Part shown: piece by piece, positions 25,344 through 34,812 of the stretch
Layout: each line of letters begins with the position of its first letter
Position numbering within the stretch: position 1 is the stretch's first letter
From: an uncultured Eubacterium sp.
Lineage (GTDB): Bacteria; Bacillota; Clostridia; Lachnospirales; Lachnospiraceae
Reading direction: 5' to 3'
NCBI GenBank assembly: GCA_910580075.1
Contig: CAJTVR010000015.1
Span: 19,572 to 69,801, forward strand
Length of the DNA: 50,230 bases
The notes under the pieces: generated by a model
Told to the model about the DNA's origin: nothing
Database searches by the model: none
Seen by the model: the letters and a program-made list of their open reading frames with translations, nothing else
Position numbers and translations under genes: made by a program

Positions 25344-26777
25344 ATGGAGCTGCCGCAGGATTTTAAAGAACGCATGAAAAGCCAGCTGGGAGATTCTTAC
25401 GCAGAATTTATAGCTGTTTATGAAAAAGAAAGGGTCTGCGGCCTGCGTTATAATCCTTTAAAAATAGATGTTTCAAAGCTGAAATCACTTCTTTTAAAAC
25501 AGGGGATTACGCTGGCTCAGACCAGCTGGGCCGAAGAGGGATTTTATTATCCGCCGGATGCCCAGCCGGGAAAACTGGCCCTGCATGAAGCGGGTGCTTA
25601 TTATATTCAGGAACCGAGTGCTATGACAGCGGCCGCGCTGTTAGATCCGAAGCCGGGTGAAAAAATACTGGACTTATGTGCTGCGCCCGGCGGGAAAAGC
25701 ACCCAGATTGCCGGGCGGATGCTGGGCAGAGGTCTGCTGGTTTCAAATGAGACCGTATCGCAGAGGGCTAAAATTTTATCCAGAAATATAGAGCGCATGG
25801 GAATTGCCAATGCGGTTGTTTTAAATGAAACACCGGAACATCTGGCAGAATATTTTCCGCATTTTTTTGACAGAATTTTAGCAGATGCACCGTGCTCAGG
25901 CGAAGGCATGTTTCGAAAAGATGAAAATGCCAGGGGAGAATGGAGCCTGGAAAATACGCTGTTATGTGCCAGACGGCAGAGGGACATTCTGGCACAGGCT
26001 GTGCGGATGTTAAAGCCAGGCGGTATTTTAGTCTATTCCACCTGTACGTTTGCTCCTGTGGAAAACGAAGAAACAGTGCAGTGGCTGCTGCAGGAATACC
26101 CGGAACTGACGCTGGAGTCAAACGGGCATATCTGGCCGCATCTGGACCGCGGAGAAGGACATTATACCGCACGTTTTCGCATGGAAGGCGTGGATTTGAA
26201 ATGTGAAAATACAAATGCTGAAGTAGCTGATATCGTAGAAATTTTAGTAAAAAAGCAAAAGAAATATTCCCAGGGAAACAAAAAACGGATGCAGGAATCC
26301 GGTCCGGGAGCAGAAGCCGTAATGAAAATGAAAATGCAGATGTTCGCTCAGTTTTGCGAGGAAACGCTGGCAGAAAAGACGGCAGCCTGGATTTTAAATG
26401 AAATACAGATACACACAAAATTACGTTCCGGCAGGCTGGCAGCATTTGGTGACCAGCTGTATATACTGCCGGAAGGAATTTACAGCCTGGAGGGATTAAA
26501 GACAGAGCGTGCAGGGCTTCAGCTTGGCTGCTGCCGGAAAAACCGTTTTGAACCTTCCCATGCTCTGGCTATGGCGCTTCGGCCACAGGATGTGAAACAC
26601 GCTGTGGAATTAGAAGATCCCGCACGTTATATCCGGGGAGAAACAATCAGCTGCAGCGGACAGAAAGGCTGGGTTCTTATGACGGTGGAAGGGTGTTCCA
26701 TAGGCTGGGGAAAAGCATCTGCAGGAATCATAAAAAACCATTATCCCAAAGGACTCAGGCGTGAGGGCAGAAAGTGA
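25344..26777 (+). CDS. rsmF: rRNA cytosine-C5 methyltransferase, RsmF-like
   Basis: A 477-residue enzyme of the NOL1/NOP2/Sun group that methylates C5 of a cytosine in 16S rRNA. Seen are the SAM-binding motif (LDLCAAPGGKSTQIAGRM, from about residue 112), the DAPCSGEGMFRKDE motif with one catalytic Cys, and YSTCTFAPVENEE with the second. The C-terminal 150 residues (LGCCRKNRFEPSHALAMAL; AGIIKNHYPKGLRR) are the RsmF/PUA-like part. AAGGAGG precedes the ATG. The next gene starts 8 bases after the stop. Confidence 0.92.
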   Translation: MELPQDFKERMKSQLGDSYAEFIAVYEKERVCGLRYNPLKIDVSKLKSLLLKQGITLAQTSWAEEGFYYPPDAQPGKLALHEAGAYYIQEPSAMTAAALLDPKPGEKILDLCAAPGGKSTQIAGRMLGRGLLVSNETVSQRAKILSRNIERMGIANAVVLNETPEHLAEYFPHFFDRILADAPCSGEGMFRKDENARGEWSLENTLLCARRQRDILAQAVRMLKPGGILVYSTCTFAPVENEETVQWLLQEYPELTLESNGHIWPHLDRGEGHYTARFRMEGVDLKCENTNAEVADIVEILVKKQKKYSQGNKKRMQESGPGAEAVMKMKMQMFAQFCEETLAEKTAAWILNEIQIHTKLRSGRLAAFGDQLYILPEGIYSLEGLKTERAGLQLGCCRKNRFEPSHALAMALRPQDVKHAVELEDPARYIRGETISCSGQKGWVLMTVEGCSIGWGKASAGIIKNHYPKGLRREGRK

Positions 26778-26785
26778 GGTAAGAC

Positions 26786-27856
26786 ATGAAAAAGACGGCG
26801 TTAATCATGGCAGGCGGACGCGGAGAGCGTTTCTGGCCCAAAAGCCGCAAAAGCCTGCCAAAACAGTTTTTATCACTGACAGACGACGGCAGAACTATGA
26901 TACAGCTGACGGTGGAAAGAATCCGTCCGCTGGTAGATATCGAAGATATTTATATATCCACAAACAGAGATTACAAAGAACTGGTGGCAGACCAGCTCCC
27001 GGAAATCCGTCCGGAAAACATCCTGTGTGAGCCGGTTGGCAGAAATACGGCTCCCTGCATCGGCCTTGGGGCTGTGCACATTGCAAAAAAATATGATGAT
27101 GCACTGATGATGGTACTGCCATCCGATCATCTTATAAAATATCAGAAAATGTATCTGCATGCGTTAAAAGACGCCTGTGCCGTAGCACAAAGAGACAGAA
27201 ATCTGGTCACGATCGGGATTATGCCGGATTATCCGGAAACAGGATACGGCTATATTAAATTCCGACCGGAGGAAACAGATGAAGGAGCCTATGCCGTAGA
27301 CGGATTTGTAGAAAAACCGGATTTAAATACAGCCAGGGCATATCTGGAAACAGAAGAATATCTGTGGAACAGCGGCATGTTTATCTGGAAAGTGTCTTCG
27401 ATTCTGCATAACATGAAAGAGTTTCTGCCGGATATATATGACGGGCTTTGCAAAATAGGCGAAGCAGTGGGCACAGACAGACAGGAACTGACGCTGGAAA
27501 AAGTTTTTCCGCAGCTGGAATCGGTATCGATTGATTATGGAATTATGGAAAAGGCAAAAGATATCTATATTCTGCCAGGTGTGTTTGGATGGGACGATGT
27601 GGGGTCCTGGCTGGCGGTAGAGCGGATTCAGAAGCCAAATGAGAGCGGAAATGTAGTCAAAGGGAATATTATTACGATTCACAGCAAAAATAATATTATC
27701 CAGGGCGGACAGAAATTAATTGCGGCTGTCGGACTCGAAAATATGGTCATTGTGGATACGGATGATGCGACTTTAATCTGTGATAAGGACAGTACAGCGG
27801 ATATTAAAATGGTGCTGGAGAATTTAAAGATCTGCAACAGGGAGGAGTATCTGTAG
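26786..27856 (+). CDS. manC: Mannose-1-phosphate guanylyltransferase
   Basis: A 356-residue nucleotidyltransferase that makes GDP-mannose from GTP and mannose 1-phosphate. The signature AGGRGERFWPKSRKSLPKQF stands at the N terminus, then ENILCEPVGRNTAPCIGLG, VLPSDHLI, PETGYGYIKF, VDGFVEKPD, YLWNSGMFIWK and FGWDDVGSW. The length equals the single-domain form without the isomerase extension. It is probably co-transcribed with the methyltransferase before it. Confidence 0.93.
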   Translation: MKKTALIMAGGRGERFWPKSRKSLPKQFLSLTDDGRTMIQLTVERIRPLVDIEDIYISTNRDYKELVADQLPEIRPENILCEPVGRNTAPCIGLGAVHIAKKYDDALMMVLPSDHLIKYQKMYLHALKDACAVAQRDRNLVTIGIMPDYPETGYGYIKFRPEETDEGAYAVDGFVEKPDLNTARAYLETEEYLWNSGMFIWKVSSILHNMKEFLPDIYDGLCKIGEAVGTDRQELTLEKVFPQLESVSIDYGIMEKAKDIYILPGVFGWDDVGSWLAVERIQKPNESGNVVKGNIITIHSKNNIIQGGQKLIAAVGLENMVIVDTDDATLICDKDSTADIKMVLENLKICNREEYL

Positions 27857-28011
27857 CTGGCTGTATTTTTGAAATCTGTCTGGAAAAAAGGCGCTCTGAA
27901 CTTGACAGCATCCGCAGGAGGGGGTAAACTAAAACAAGGACTCCCTCCCCAAAAGTACAGAAGAGGGAACCAGAAGATTCGACAGACACGATGAAAGAAG
28001 GTTATGGTGAA

Positions 28012-29037
28012 ATGGAAAAAAAGAACATAGACTGGGAAAACATGGGTTTCGATTATCAGAAAACGGATAAGAGATATGTGGCAAATTACAGAAACGGGGC
28101 CTGGGAGGAAGGTGTGCTGACTGATGATGATATGGTTACAATCAGCGAGTGCGCCGGCGTTCTCCAGTATGCACAGACCTGTTTTGAAGGACTGAAAGCA
28201 TATACAACAGTAGACGGCAGAATTGTCATGTTCCGTCCTGACCTGAACGCATCCCGCATGGAAGATTCCTGTAAGCGTCTGATGATGCCGGTATTTCCAC
28301 AGGAGCAGTTCGTAGAAGCAGCTGCACAGACTGTAAAAGCAAATGAAGCATATGTGCCTCCGTATGGTTCGGGTGCTACACTTTATGTCCGTCCGTATAT
28401 GTTTGGAAGCAACCCGGTCATCGGGGTAAAGCCGGCAGATGAATACCAGTTCCGCATTTTTACAACACCGGTCGGCCCTTATTTCAAAGGCGGAGTAAAG
28501 CCTCTTACGATCTGTGTCAGCGATTATGACCGGGCAGCGCCTCATGGAACGGGAAATATTAAAGCAGGGTTAAATTATGCGATGAGTCTGTATCCGATTG
28601 TAAAAGCACATGCAGACGGTTTTGATGAAAATCTGTACCTGGATCCGGCTTCAAGAACTTATATAGAAGAAACGGGCGGTGCAAATTTCCTGTTTGTAAC
28701 AAAAGACAATACCATTGTAACACCGCTGTCAGACAGTATCCTTCCGTCTATTACAAGGCGTTCTCTGATGACAGTAGCAGAAAAATATCTTGGCATGAAA
28801 GTAGAACAGAGAAAAGTAGCACTGGAAGAAATCAAAGATTTTGCAGAATGCGGTCTGTGCGGAACAGCGGCAGTTATTTCGCCGGTTGGCAAAATATCAG
28901 ACCATGGAAAAGAAATCTGCCTGCCAAGCGGTATGGATCAAATGGGACCGGTAACCCAGAAACTGTACGATACACTGACTGGCATCCAGATGGGCCATAT
29001 CGAGGCACCAAAAGGCTGGATCAGGGAAGTCTGCTAA
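28012..29037 (+). CDS. ilvE: Branched-chain amino acid aminotransferase
   Basis: A 341-residue PLP-dependent class IV aminotransferase. It catalyses the last step of Leu, Ile and Val synthesis and the first step of their breakdown. Visible are YAQTCFEGLKAYTTVDGRI, RPDLNASRMEDSC, the PLP-lysine region (GTGNIKAGLNYA), and EETGGANFLFV. I choose the ATG at 28012 because GAAAGAAGG lies 8 bases upstream; an in-frame ATG at 27991 has no ribosome site. The 155-base gap before it shows no T-box. A terminator follows. Confidence 0.93.
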   Translation: MEKKNIDWENMGFDYQKTDKRYVANYRNGAWEEGVLTDDDMVTISECAGVLQYAQTCFEGLKAYTTVDGRIVMFRPDLNASRMEDSCKRLMMPVFPQEQFVEAAAQTVKANEAYVPPYGSGATLYVRPYMFGSNPVIGVKPADEYQFRIFTTPVGPYFKGGVKPLTICVSDYDRAAPHGTGNIKAGLNYAMSLYPIVKAHADGFDENLYLDPASRTYIEETGGANFLFVTKDNTIVTPLSDSILPSITRRSLMTVAEKYLGMKVEQRKVALEEIKDFAECGLCGTAAVISPVGKISDHGKEICLPSGMDQMGPVTQKLYDTLTGIQMGHIEAPKGWIREVC

Positions 29038-29119
29038 TATAGAATCAGAGTACTTAACAGCTGGACTGGGACACGAAAGAAAGTAAATAACAGGAAACAG
29101 CTATATAAGCATAAAAAAG

Positions 29120-29171
29120 AGCGCACATCCGTTAGATTATCAGTATCGATAGCAGTCAGATGTGCGTTTTT
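29120..29171 (+). terminator. Intrinsic terminator after ilvE
   Basis: CGCACATC (29122-29129) pairs with GATGTGCG (29159-29166) around a long loop, and TTTTTG follows directly. Confidence 0.8.
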
Positions 29172-29212
29172 GTATCATATTATATAAATGCAGCAGATGT
29201 TAAAGGATTGAG

Positions 29213-30547
29213 ATGAATAAAACACAAAACGATCAGGCAAAGATAAGGAACCGGGCGAAAAGGAAGCCTCAGAGGCGTTCCCGGGAACCGAAATGGGACA
29301 AGCTGGATAATACGGCCCATTTATTTCCGGTCATCGCCGGCGACGATATGACCAATGTCTACCGCATCAGCGTTGTGTTAAAAGAGCCGGTGGTGGGAAC
29401 CATTCTTCAGGATGCGCTGGATATTGTCCTGCCCAAATTTGACGGTTTTAATGTGCGGCTGCGCCAGGGAATATTCTGGTATTATTTTGAGGAAAACGGA
29501 AAACCAGCGCCGGAAGTCAGGGAAGAGGACACGTATCCGTGCCGTTATATTCTGCAGAACCGCAATAACAGCTATCTGTTCAGAGTGACCTATTACCAGT
29601 GCAGGATTAACCTGGAAGTATTCCACGTGCTGACAGACGGCATGGGCGGCATTAATTTTTTAAAAGAACTGACATACCAGTATCTGCGGCTGTCCCACCC
29701 AAAGCTGCGCGAACAGGAGGGTGACCGTCTGAGTTCGGACACATCCTTAAACCGGGAGGACAGTTTTTTACAGAATTATAAAAAAGGCCATGCCAGAAAT
29801 TACAGGTCCGGGCGGGCGTATATTATGAAAGCTCCAAAGCTTCATTCCCAGGAATTCGGCGTAATGCACGGATACCTGAACATTCCGCAGCTGAAAACGG
29901 TATGTAAAGGCCACGGCATGAGCATCAATGAATATCTGGTGGCACTCTGTATCTGGAGCATTTATCAGGGATTTTTACATGGCGCACAGGCACAAAGACC
30001 GATACGTGCGGCTGTTCCGGTAAATCTGCGTCCGTATTTTGATTCGGTAACAACCAAAAATTTTTTTGTGGTAGTGTCGGCAGAATTCTGGCCCCAAAAA
30101 GAAAACTATACGTTTGATGAAGTATTAGAGATTGTAAAGGAAAGCCTGCGCAGCCAGATTACAAAAGAAAATCTGGAAGATATTTTTTCTTACAATGTGT
30201 CTAATGAAAAAAATCTGGCCATGCGTGCCGTTCCGCTTTTAATAAAAAATCTGGCAATCCGTTCGGTTTACACAAAATCGGCGCTTGCAAATTCGACGAC
30301 GGTAACAAATATAGGCAATATAAAAGTCCGTGAACCTTATGAGCCATATATTGAAATGTTCCATTCGTATCTGGCTATGAGCAAGGGCCAGCTTTTAAAG
30401 GGCACGATCTGTTCTTACAAAGATACGCTGGCTTTTACATTCAGCTCGGTATTTGAAAAACCAGTGGTGCAAAAGATTTTTTTCCGGACACTGGCAGCGG
30501 AAGGGCTGGATGTTACAATAGAAAGCAACGGGGTGTATTATGAATAA
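29213..30547 (+). CDS. Condensation/acyltransferase-domain protein
   Basis: A 444-residue enzyme of the chloramphenicol-acetyltransferase-like superfamily, with the catalytic HxxxDG motif as HVLTDGMGG (about residue 140) and the structural region RAAVPVNLRPYF. Condensation domains and alcohol acetyltransferases share this fold and join an acyl donor to an alcohol or amine. The N-terminal 25 residues are strongly basic. It overlaps the next gene by 8 bases and a third gene, an esterase, follows. I recall this trio as recurrent in Clostridia, but not its product. Confidence 0.75.
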   Translation: MNKTQNDQAKIRNRAKRKPQRRSREPKWDKLDNTAHLFPVIAGDDMTNVYRISVVLKEPVVGTILQDALDIVLPKFDGFNVRLRQGIFWYYFEENGKPAPEVREEDTYPCRYILQNRNNSYLFRVTYYQCRINLEVFHVLTDGMGGINFLKELTYQYLRLSHPKLREQEGDRLSSDTSLNREDSFLQNYKKGHARNYRSGRAYIMKAPKLHSQEFGVMHGYLNIPQLKTVCKGHGMSINEYLVALCIWSIYQGFLHGAQAQRPIRAAVPVNLRPYFDSVTTKNFFVVVSAEFWPQKENYTFDEVLEIVKESLRSQITKENLEDIFSYNVSNEKNLAMRAVPLLIKNLAIRSVYTKSALANSTTVTNIGNIKVREPYEPYIEMFHSYLAMSKGQLLKGTICSYKDTLAFTFSSVFEKPVVQKIFFRTLAAEGLDVTIESNGVYYE

Positions 30548-31214
30548 ATGTATGCATTGCGGTGTAAATATTTTAGACCATACCGAAGTATGTCCGCTCT
30601 GCCGCTGTGTTGTGGAAGACGGCGGGAACGGAGATACCCTGGAAAATTATCCGGATATCCGCCTGAAGGCCAGAAAACTGGAACTGGCAGGCAGGATTGT
30701 ATTATTTCTGTCAATTGTGCTGGGCACTCTTGCAGTTGTCATTAACTGTACGCATCCGAGCGGCGTGTGGTGGAGCGTCATTGTAGTAGGCGGACTGGCA
30801 GATATGATGCTGATCCTGTTTTTTATTATAGAAAATAAACATGCCGGATACCGCAGCAAAACACTGCTGCTGGTCGCATGTACGGCCGCTTATATGGTAC
30901 TCATTGATTATGTATTCGGATTTACGCACTGGTCTTTGGACTATGCGATTCCGGCAGCGCTGCTGGTTATTGACGTGATGATTGTCATTGTTATGTTTGT
31001 CAATATGCGCAACTGGCAGAGTTACCTGCTGTTTCAGATTTTTATGATTCTGTTAAGCGGAATCTGCGTACTGTGCAGCCTGACCGGAATTATCAGGCAT
31101 CCGCTTATGAGCTATACAGCATTCGGGCTGTCCTGTGCGATGTTTCTGGCGGCCTTTATCATCGGAGGCAGGAGGGCCAGAAATGAGCTGAAGCGGAGAT
31201 TTCATGTGATGTAA
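30540..31214 (+). CDS. Zinc-ribbon integral membrane protein
   Basis: A 224-residue protein that begins with a zinc ribbon (CMHCGVNILDHTEVCPLCRC) and continues with six predicted membrane helices (for example IVLFLSIVLGTLAVVI, MMLILFFIIE, LLLVACTAAYMVLIDYVF, AALLVIDVMIVIVMFV). It matches the DUF6320-type family as I remember it. Translation is coupled to the condensation-domain gene (ATGAATAA overlap). Function unknown. Confidence 0.72.
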   Translation: MNKCMHCGVNILDHTEVCPLCRCVVEDGGNGDTLENYPDIRLKARKLELAGRIVLFLSIVLGTLAVVINCTHPSGVWWSVIVVGGLADMMLILFFIIENKHAGYRSKTLLLVACTAAYMVLIDYVFGFTHWSLDYAIPAALLVIDVMIVIVMFVNMRNWQSYLLFQIFMILLSGICVLCSLTGIIRHPLMSYTAFGLSCAMFLAAFIIGGRRARNELKRRFHVM

Positions 31215-31296
31215 AAAGTCTGCCGCAGGGCAGAGGAATAGATAGAAAGAAAGCCGTGTCTGTTGTTATGCGGTATGTATTTGGAAAGGAATAAAA

Positions 31297-32292
31297 ATGG
31301 CTGTAGAAGGAATCAGAAAAGAACAAAAAGAAGAAAGAAAAAGCAGTGTGCCTTCGGCGATTGTGCGTGACATGATTGCGTGGATGACCGCGGACAGGCT
31401 GATCGGGCCTAAGCTGCAAAACGGGGAAATCCGCAAAAAGCTGGTAGAGCCTGCATGGAAGTGTCCGTCCTGTTTTCATCTGACGAAGGTAGACCTGCCA
31501 GACTGTACGGCAGAACTGTTAAGCCTTGCCCAGAATCCTAATATTGCCCGGGTAATTCTCCAGCTTCATGGCGGCGGATACATCGGCGCTATGCGCAATG
31601 CATACCGATCCTTTGCCGGGCTGTACAATGAAATCGGCGGCGGCATCAATGTATTTACACCGGATTACCGGGTAGCTCCGGAAAATCCGTATCCGGCTGC
31701 GTTAGAAGATGCACTCTCAGCTTATGAATGGCTGCTTCAGACAGGCGTTTCACCGGGTAAAATCGTAATAGCCGGGGATTCAGCAGGCGGAGGACTGGCA
31801 GCAGCGCTGTGCCTGTATCTGAAAGACCATGGAATGCAGCTTCCGGAAGGTCTGATTCTGATGTCGCCATGGACAGACCTGACAGCAAGCGGCGAATCCT
31901 ATGAAACAAATTACACGTTAGACCCGCTGTTTGGAAACACCAGGGAAAGCATGATTTACAACATGGATTATGTCGGAGAAGAAGACCCTGAAAATCCTTA
32001 TATTTCACCGCTGTTTGGCTCCTTCGAGGGCTTTCCTCCGATGTTAATCCAGGCCGGTTCGATTGAAATGCTTTTAAGCGATTCCGTTTCCCTGGCAAAG
32101 AAAGCGAAAGAAGCCGGTGTAAAAGTACGGCTCAGTATTTACGAAGGAATGTTCCATGTCTTTCAGATGGGCGAACTGATGCTGCCGGAATCCAGGCGGG
32201 CGTGGGAAGAAGCCGGCAAATTTCTGCGGGTTTTAGACCGTATACGTAACGGAGGATTCAGTCCTCAGGAGGAAGAGGAGCTGTATAACTGA
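31297..32292 (+). CDS. Alpha/beta hydrolase, HSL-family esterase
   Basis: A 331-residue esterase of the hormone-sensitive lipase group. The oxyanion-hole motif is HGGGYIGAMRN, the nucleophile Ser is in GDSAGGGLAAAL, the Asp lies in the region YISPLFGSFEGFPPMLIQAG, and the His in GMFHVFQ. It follows the membrane protein gene by 82 bases and probably acts with the acyltransferase on the same acyl ester, which is inference from position. Confidence 0.87.
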   Translation: MAVEGIRKEQKEERKSSVPSAIVRDMIAWMTADRLIGPKLQNGEIRKKLVEPAWKCPSCFHLTKVDLPDCTAELLSLAQNPNIARVILQLHGGGYIGAMRNAYRSFAGLYNEIGGGINVFTPDYRVAPENPYPAALEDALSAYEWLLQTGVSPGKIVIAGDSAGGGLAAALCLYLKDHGMQLPEGLILMSPWTDLTASGESYETNYTLDPLFGNTRESMIYNMDYVGEEDPENPYISPLFGSFEGFPPMLIQAGSIEMLLSDSVSLAKKAKEAGVKVRLSIYEGMFHVFQMGELMLPESRRAWEEAGKFLRVLDRIRNGGFSPQEEEELYN

Positions 32293-32396
32293 TGGATGCA
32301 GCCTGAATCTGCGCTGCTTTCCCGGGGTCTTAATCCCCTTCTTTTCAGAACCGCTGCGCAATGTTATAAATTAATTATTAAATTTACTGCCAGCGG

Positions 32397-32425
32397 TTGC
32401 AAAAGCATACGTATTTTCTTATAAT
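32397..32425 (+). promoter_or_regulatory. Sigma-A-type promoter of the ClpX-like gene
   Basis: TTGCAA (32397-32402), 17-base spacer with TACGTAT, TATAAT (32420-32425). It is strikingly similar to the promoter at 23258-23286, so the two operons may share control. Confidence 0.82.
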
Positions 32426-32504
32426 AAAGAGATAGCCTGGCTGGAAAATATGTTTTCTCATGTTTCAGGGGCCGGTAAGAAGAGGGATTGGAGCTGTATA
32501 AATA

Positions 32505-33992
32505 ATGTCAGAAAATGATTTCAGGGAAGTGGACATCGAAAAAGAAAAGTCCAGAGAAGATAAAAAAATAGAAGAGATAGAAGACAAAAAAGAAGATAAA
32601 AATAATGGTTACGAAGAAGTCTGCTATATCTGCCACCGCCCGGAAAGTGTAGCCGGGAAAATGATAAAAATACCGAATAATATCTGCATCTGCCAGGACT
32701 GCATGCAGCGTACGTTTGACGGCATGAACAAGTCCGGTTTCCGCCTGGACGATATTTTAGGCCCGATGAATATGAACGGCAGGATGCCGAATATCAGTAT
32801 GATTAATCTGGCAGACCTGCAGAACATGATGCCGAATACGCAGAAAATCAAAAAGAAAAAACCAAAAGAAAAGAAAACGGTTCCTGTATTTGACATCAAT
32901 GCCATTCCTGCTCCGCACAAAATAAAAGCAAAGCTGGACGACTATGTCGTAGGGCAGGAGCATGCGAAAAAAGTTGTTTCCGTAGCTGTATACAATCATT
33001 ACAAACGGATTGCAGGTGACAGCAGTGATGAAATCGAAGTAGAAAAATCCAATATGCTGATGGTAGGCCCTACGGGTTCAGGCAAAACATATCTGGTAAA
33101 AACACTGGCAAAATTATTAGATGTGCCGTTAGCCATTACAGATGCGACTTCTCTGACAGAAGCCGGTTATATCGGGGACGACATCGAAAGCGTGGTCTCC
33201 AAACTGTTAGCGGCAGCAGACAATGACGTGGACCGCGCCGAACACGGAATTATATTTATTGACGAGATTGATAAAATTGCAAAGAAAAGAAATACACACC
33301 AAAGAGATGTCAGCGGAGAATCCGTCCAGCAGGGTATGCTCAAGCTCTTAGAAGGTGCAGAAGTAGAAGTACCAGTAGGAGCCAGCAGTAAAAATGCAAT
33401 GGTACCGATGACGACTGTAAATACGAAGAACATATTATTTATCTGCGGCGGTGCATTTCCAGACTTAGATGAAATTATTAAAGAGCGTCTGAACAAAGCG
33501 TCTTCTATCGGTTTTCAGTCAGACTTAAAAGATAAGTATGATAAAGATGAAAATCTGCTGTCAAAAGTAACCGTAGAAGATATCCGCAAATTTGGCATGA
33601 TTCCGGAGTTTATCGGAAGGCTGCCGATTCTGTTTGCACTGGAAGCTCTGACAGAAGATATGCTGGTACGCATTCTGGCCGAGCCTAAAAATGCTATTAT
33701 CAAACAGTATAAAAAACTTCTGGAGTATGATGAAGTGCAGCTGGAGTTTAGCGAAGATGCGCTGCGGGCAATTGCCAGAAAAGCAAAAGAAAAGAAAGTC
33801 GGTGCCAGAGCGCTGCGGGCAATTATTGAAGAGTTTATGCTGGATATTATGTACGAAATACCAAAAGATGATAATATCGGCTCAGTTACAATTACCGGAG
33901 ATTATGTAAACGGCCAGGGCGGGCCTCTGATCACAATGCGTGGCGTCAAGGGGCTGCCAGACCATACCGCTGACAGTCTCGGAGCGGGCTGA
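32505..33992 (+). CDS. clpX: ClpX-type AAA+ unfoldase
   Basis: A 495-residue ATPase that unfolds substrates for the ClpP protease. It has the N-terminal zinc-binding domain (CYICHR ... CICQDC), Walker A (GPTGSGKT, about residues 187-194), Walker B (IIFIDEIDKI), sensor and pore segments, and the C-terminal small domain (KKVGARALRAIIEEFMLDIMYE). It carries a 38-residue highly charged Lys/Glu N-terminal extension and a Lys-rich linker (KIKKKKPKEKK) not found in standard ClpX. It is not next to clpP or tig, so it may be a second ClpX paralogue. A strong promoter precedes it. Confidence 0.88.
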   Translation: MSENDFREVDIEKEKSREDKKIEEIEDKKEDKNNGYEEVCYICHRPESVAGKMIKIPNNICICQDCMQRTFDGMNKSGFRLDDILGPMNMNGRMPNISMINLADLQNMMPNTQKIKKKKPKEKKTVPVFDINAIPAPHKIKAKLDDYVVGQEHAKKVVSVAVYNHYKRIAGDSSDEIEVEKSNMLMVGPTGSGKTYLVKTLAKLLDVPLAITDATSLTEAGYIGDDIESVVSKLLAAADNDVDRAEHGIIFIDEIDKIAKKRNTHQRDVSGESVQQGMLKLLEGAEVEVPVGASSKNAMVPMTTVNTKNILFICGGAFPDLDEIIKERLNKASSIGFQSDLKDKYDKDENLLSKVTVEDIRKFGMIPEFIGRLPILFALEALTEDMLVRILAEPKNAIIKQYKKLLEYDEVQLEFSEDALRAIARKAKEKKVGARALRAIIEEFMLDIMYEIPKDDNIGSVTITGDYVNGQGGPLITMRGVKGLPDHTADSLGAG

Positions 33993-34207
33993 TTATGGAG
34001 GAACATAAATAACGGTATCTTAATATAACGCGGTTTTGTCTATGAATATGGCCAATTGTGTGGAAAACAGTATTTTATAAAGCGTGGCTGGAGGTCTGTG
34101 GGTTTCAGACAGTATGGCTGGAAGTCTGAGGACATGCAGATTCAAATATGCCTGCTTTTATACCATACAGACATGGGCAACCGGCTGCGGATCAAAAGGA
34201 GGAACAT

Positions 34208-34711
34208 ATGTCAGAGTCATATGCGGAGGTTATTGTCCACGATGAAAAGGATATAAAAGGAAAACAGCTGAAAATAATTCTGATCAGCGTTACTGCTTTA
34301 CTAATAGTGTTAGGGATGCTTTTCTTTGCACTATTACTGACACCTGGCATCGTTATGATTTTTGTCAGCATATCGATGATCAAAAACCGTTACTGTGAAT
34401 ATGAATATCTGCTTGTTGCAGACGAACTGGATATCGCAGTTGTAAAAAACCGCAGCAGAAGAAAAAAGCTGGCTTCCTATACATTAAGCGAGCTGCAGTG
34501 CATGGCACCGGTAAATTCCCATAAGCTGGATTCTTATCATTCCAATCCACAGCTGAAAGTGCGTGACTTTTCTTCTGGAAACAGCGAGCATGATATTTAC
34601 AGTATGATTTTTTCCAGCAGCGGAATGCTCCAGGAAGTGAAAGTCGAGCCGACAGCAGTTATGCTGAATGAAGTTAAAAAACATCATGCCAGTATTGTGT
34701 TTACGGACTGA
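34208..34711 (+). CDS. Small membrane protein, DUF6106-like
   Basis: A 167-residue protein with two membrane segments close together (IILISVTALLIVLGMLFFALLL and TPGIVMIFVSISMI) and a cytosolic C-terminal part (YEYLLVADELDIAVVKNRSRRKKLASYTLSELQCMAPV). The ATG at 34208 follows AAAGGAGG, which decides the start. I recall this as a common Lachnospiraceae family of unknown function. Confidence 0.7.
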   Translation: MSESYAEVIVHDEKDIKGKQLKIILISVTALLIVLGMLFFALLLTPGIVMIFVSISMIKNRYCEYEYLLVADELDIAVVKNRSRRKKLASYTLSELQCMAPVNSHKLDSYHSNPQLKVRDFSSGNSEHDIYSMIFSSSGMLQEVKVEPTAVMLNEVKKHHASIVFTD

Positions 34712-34721
34712 TGAAGGGAAA

Positions 34722-34768
34722 AGCATCAAAAGGAAAGAAAGTATATTTCACCTTTTGGTGCTATTTTC
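34722..34768 (+). terminator. Intrinsic terminator
   Basis: AGCATCAAAAGG (34722-34733) pairs with CCTTTTGGTGCT (34751-34762) with one G-U pair, followed by ATTTTC. Confidence 0.75.
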
Positions 34769-34812
34769 ATATGATAGATTTATAGAAGGAAAAAAATGCC
34801 AGGAGAGTTTTT

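Noticed and set aside
27857..28011. T-box or other riboswitch before ilvE
   Set aside because: The gap is only 155 bases and shows no T-box sequence or antiterminator-like stem that I can support.
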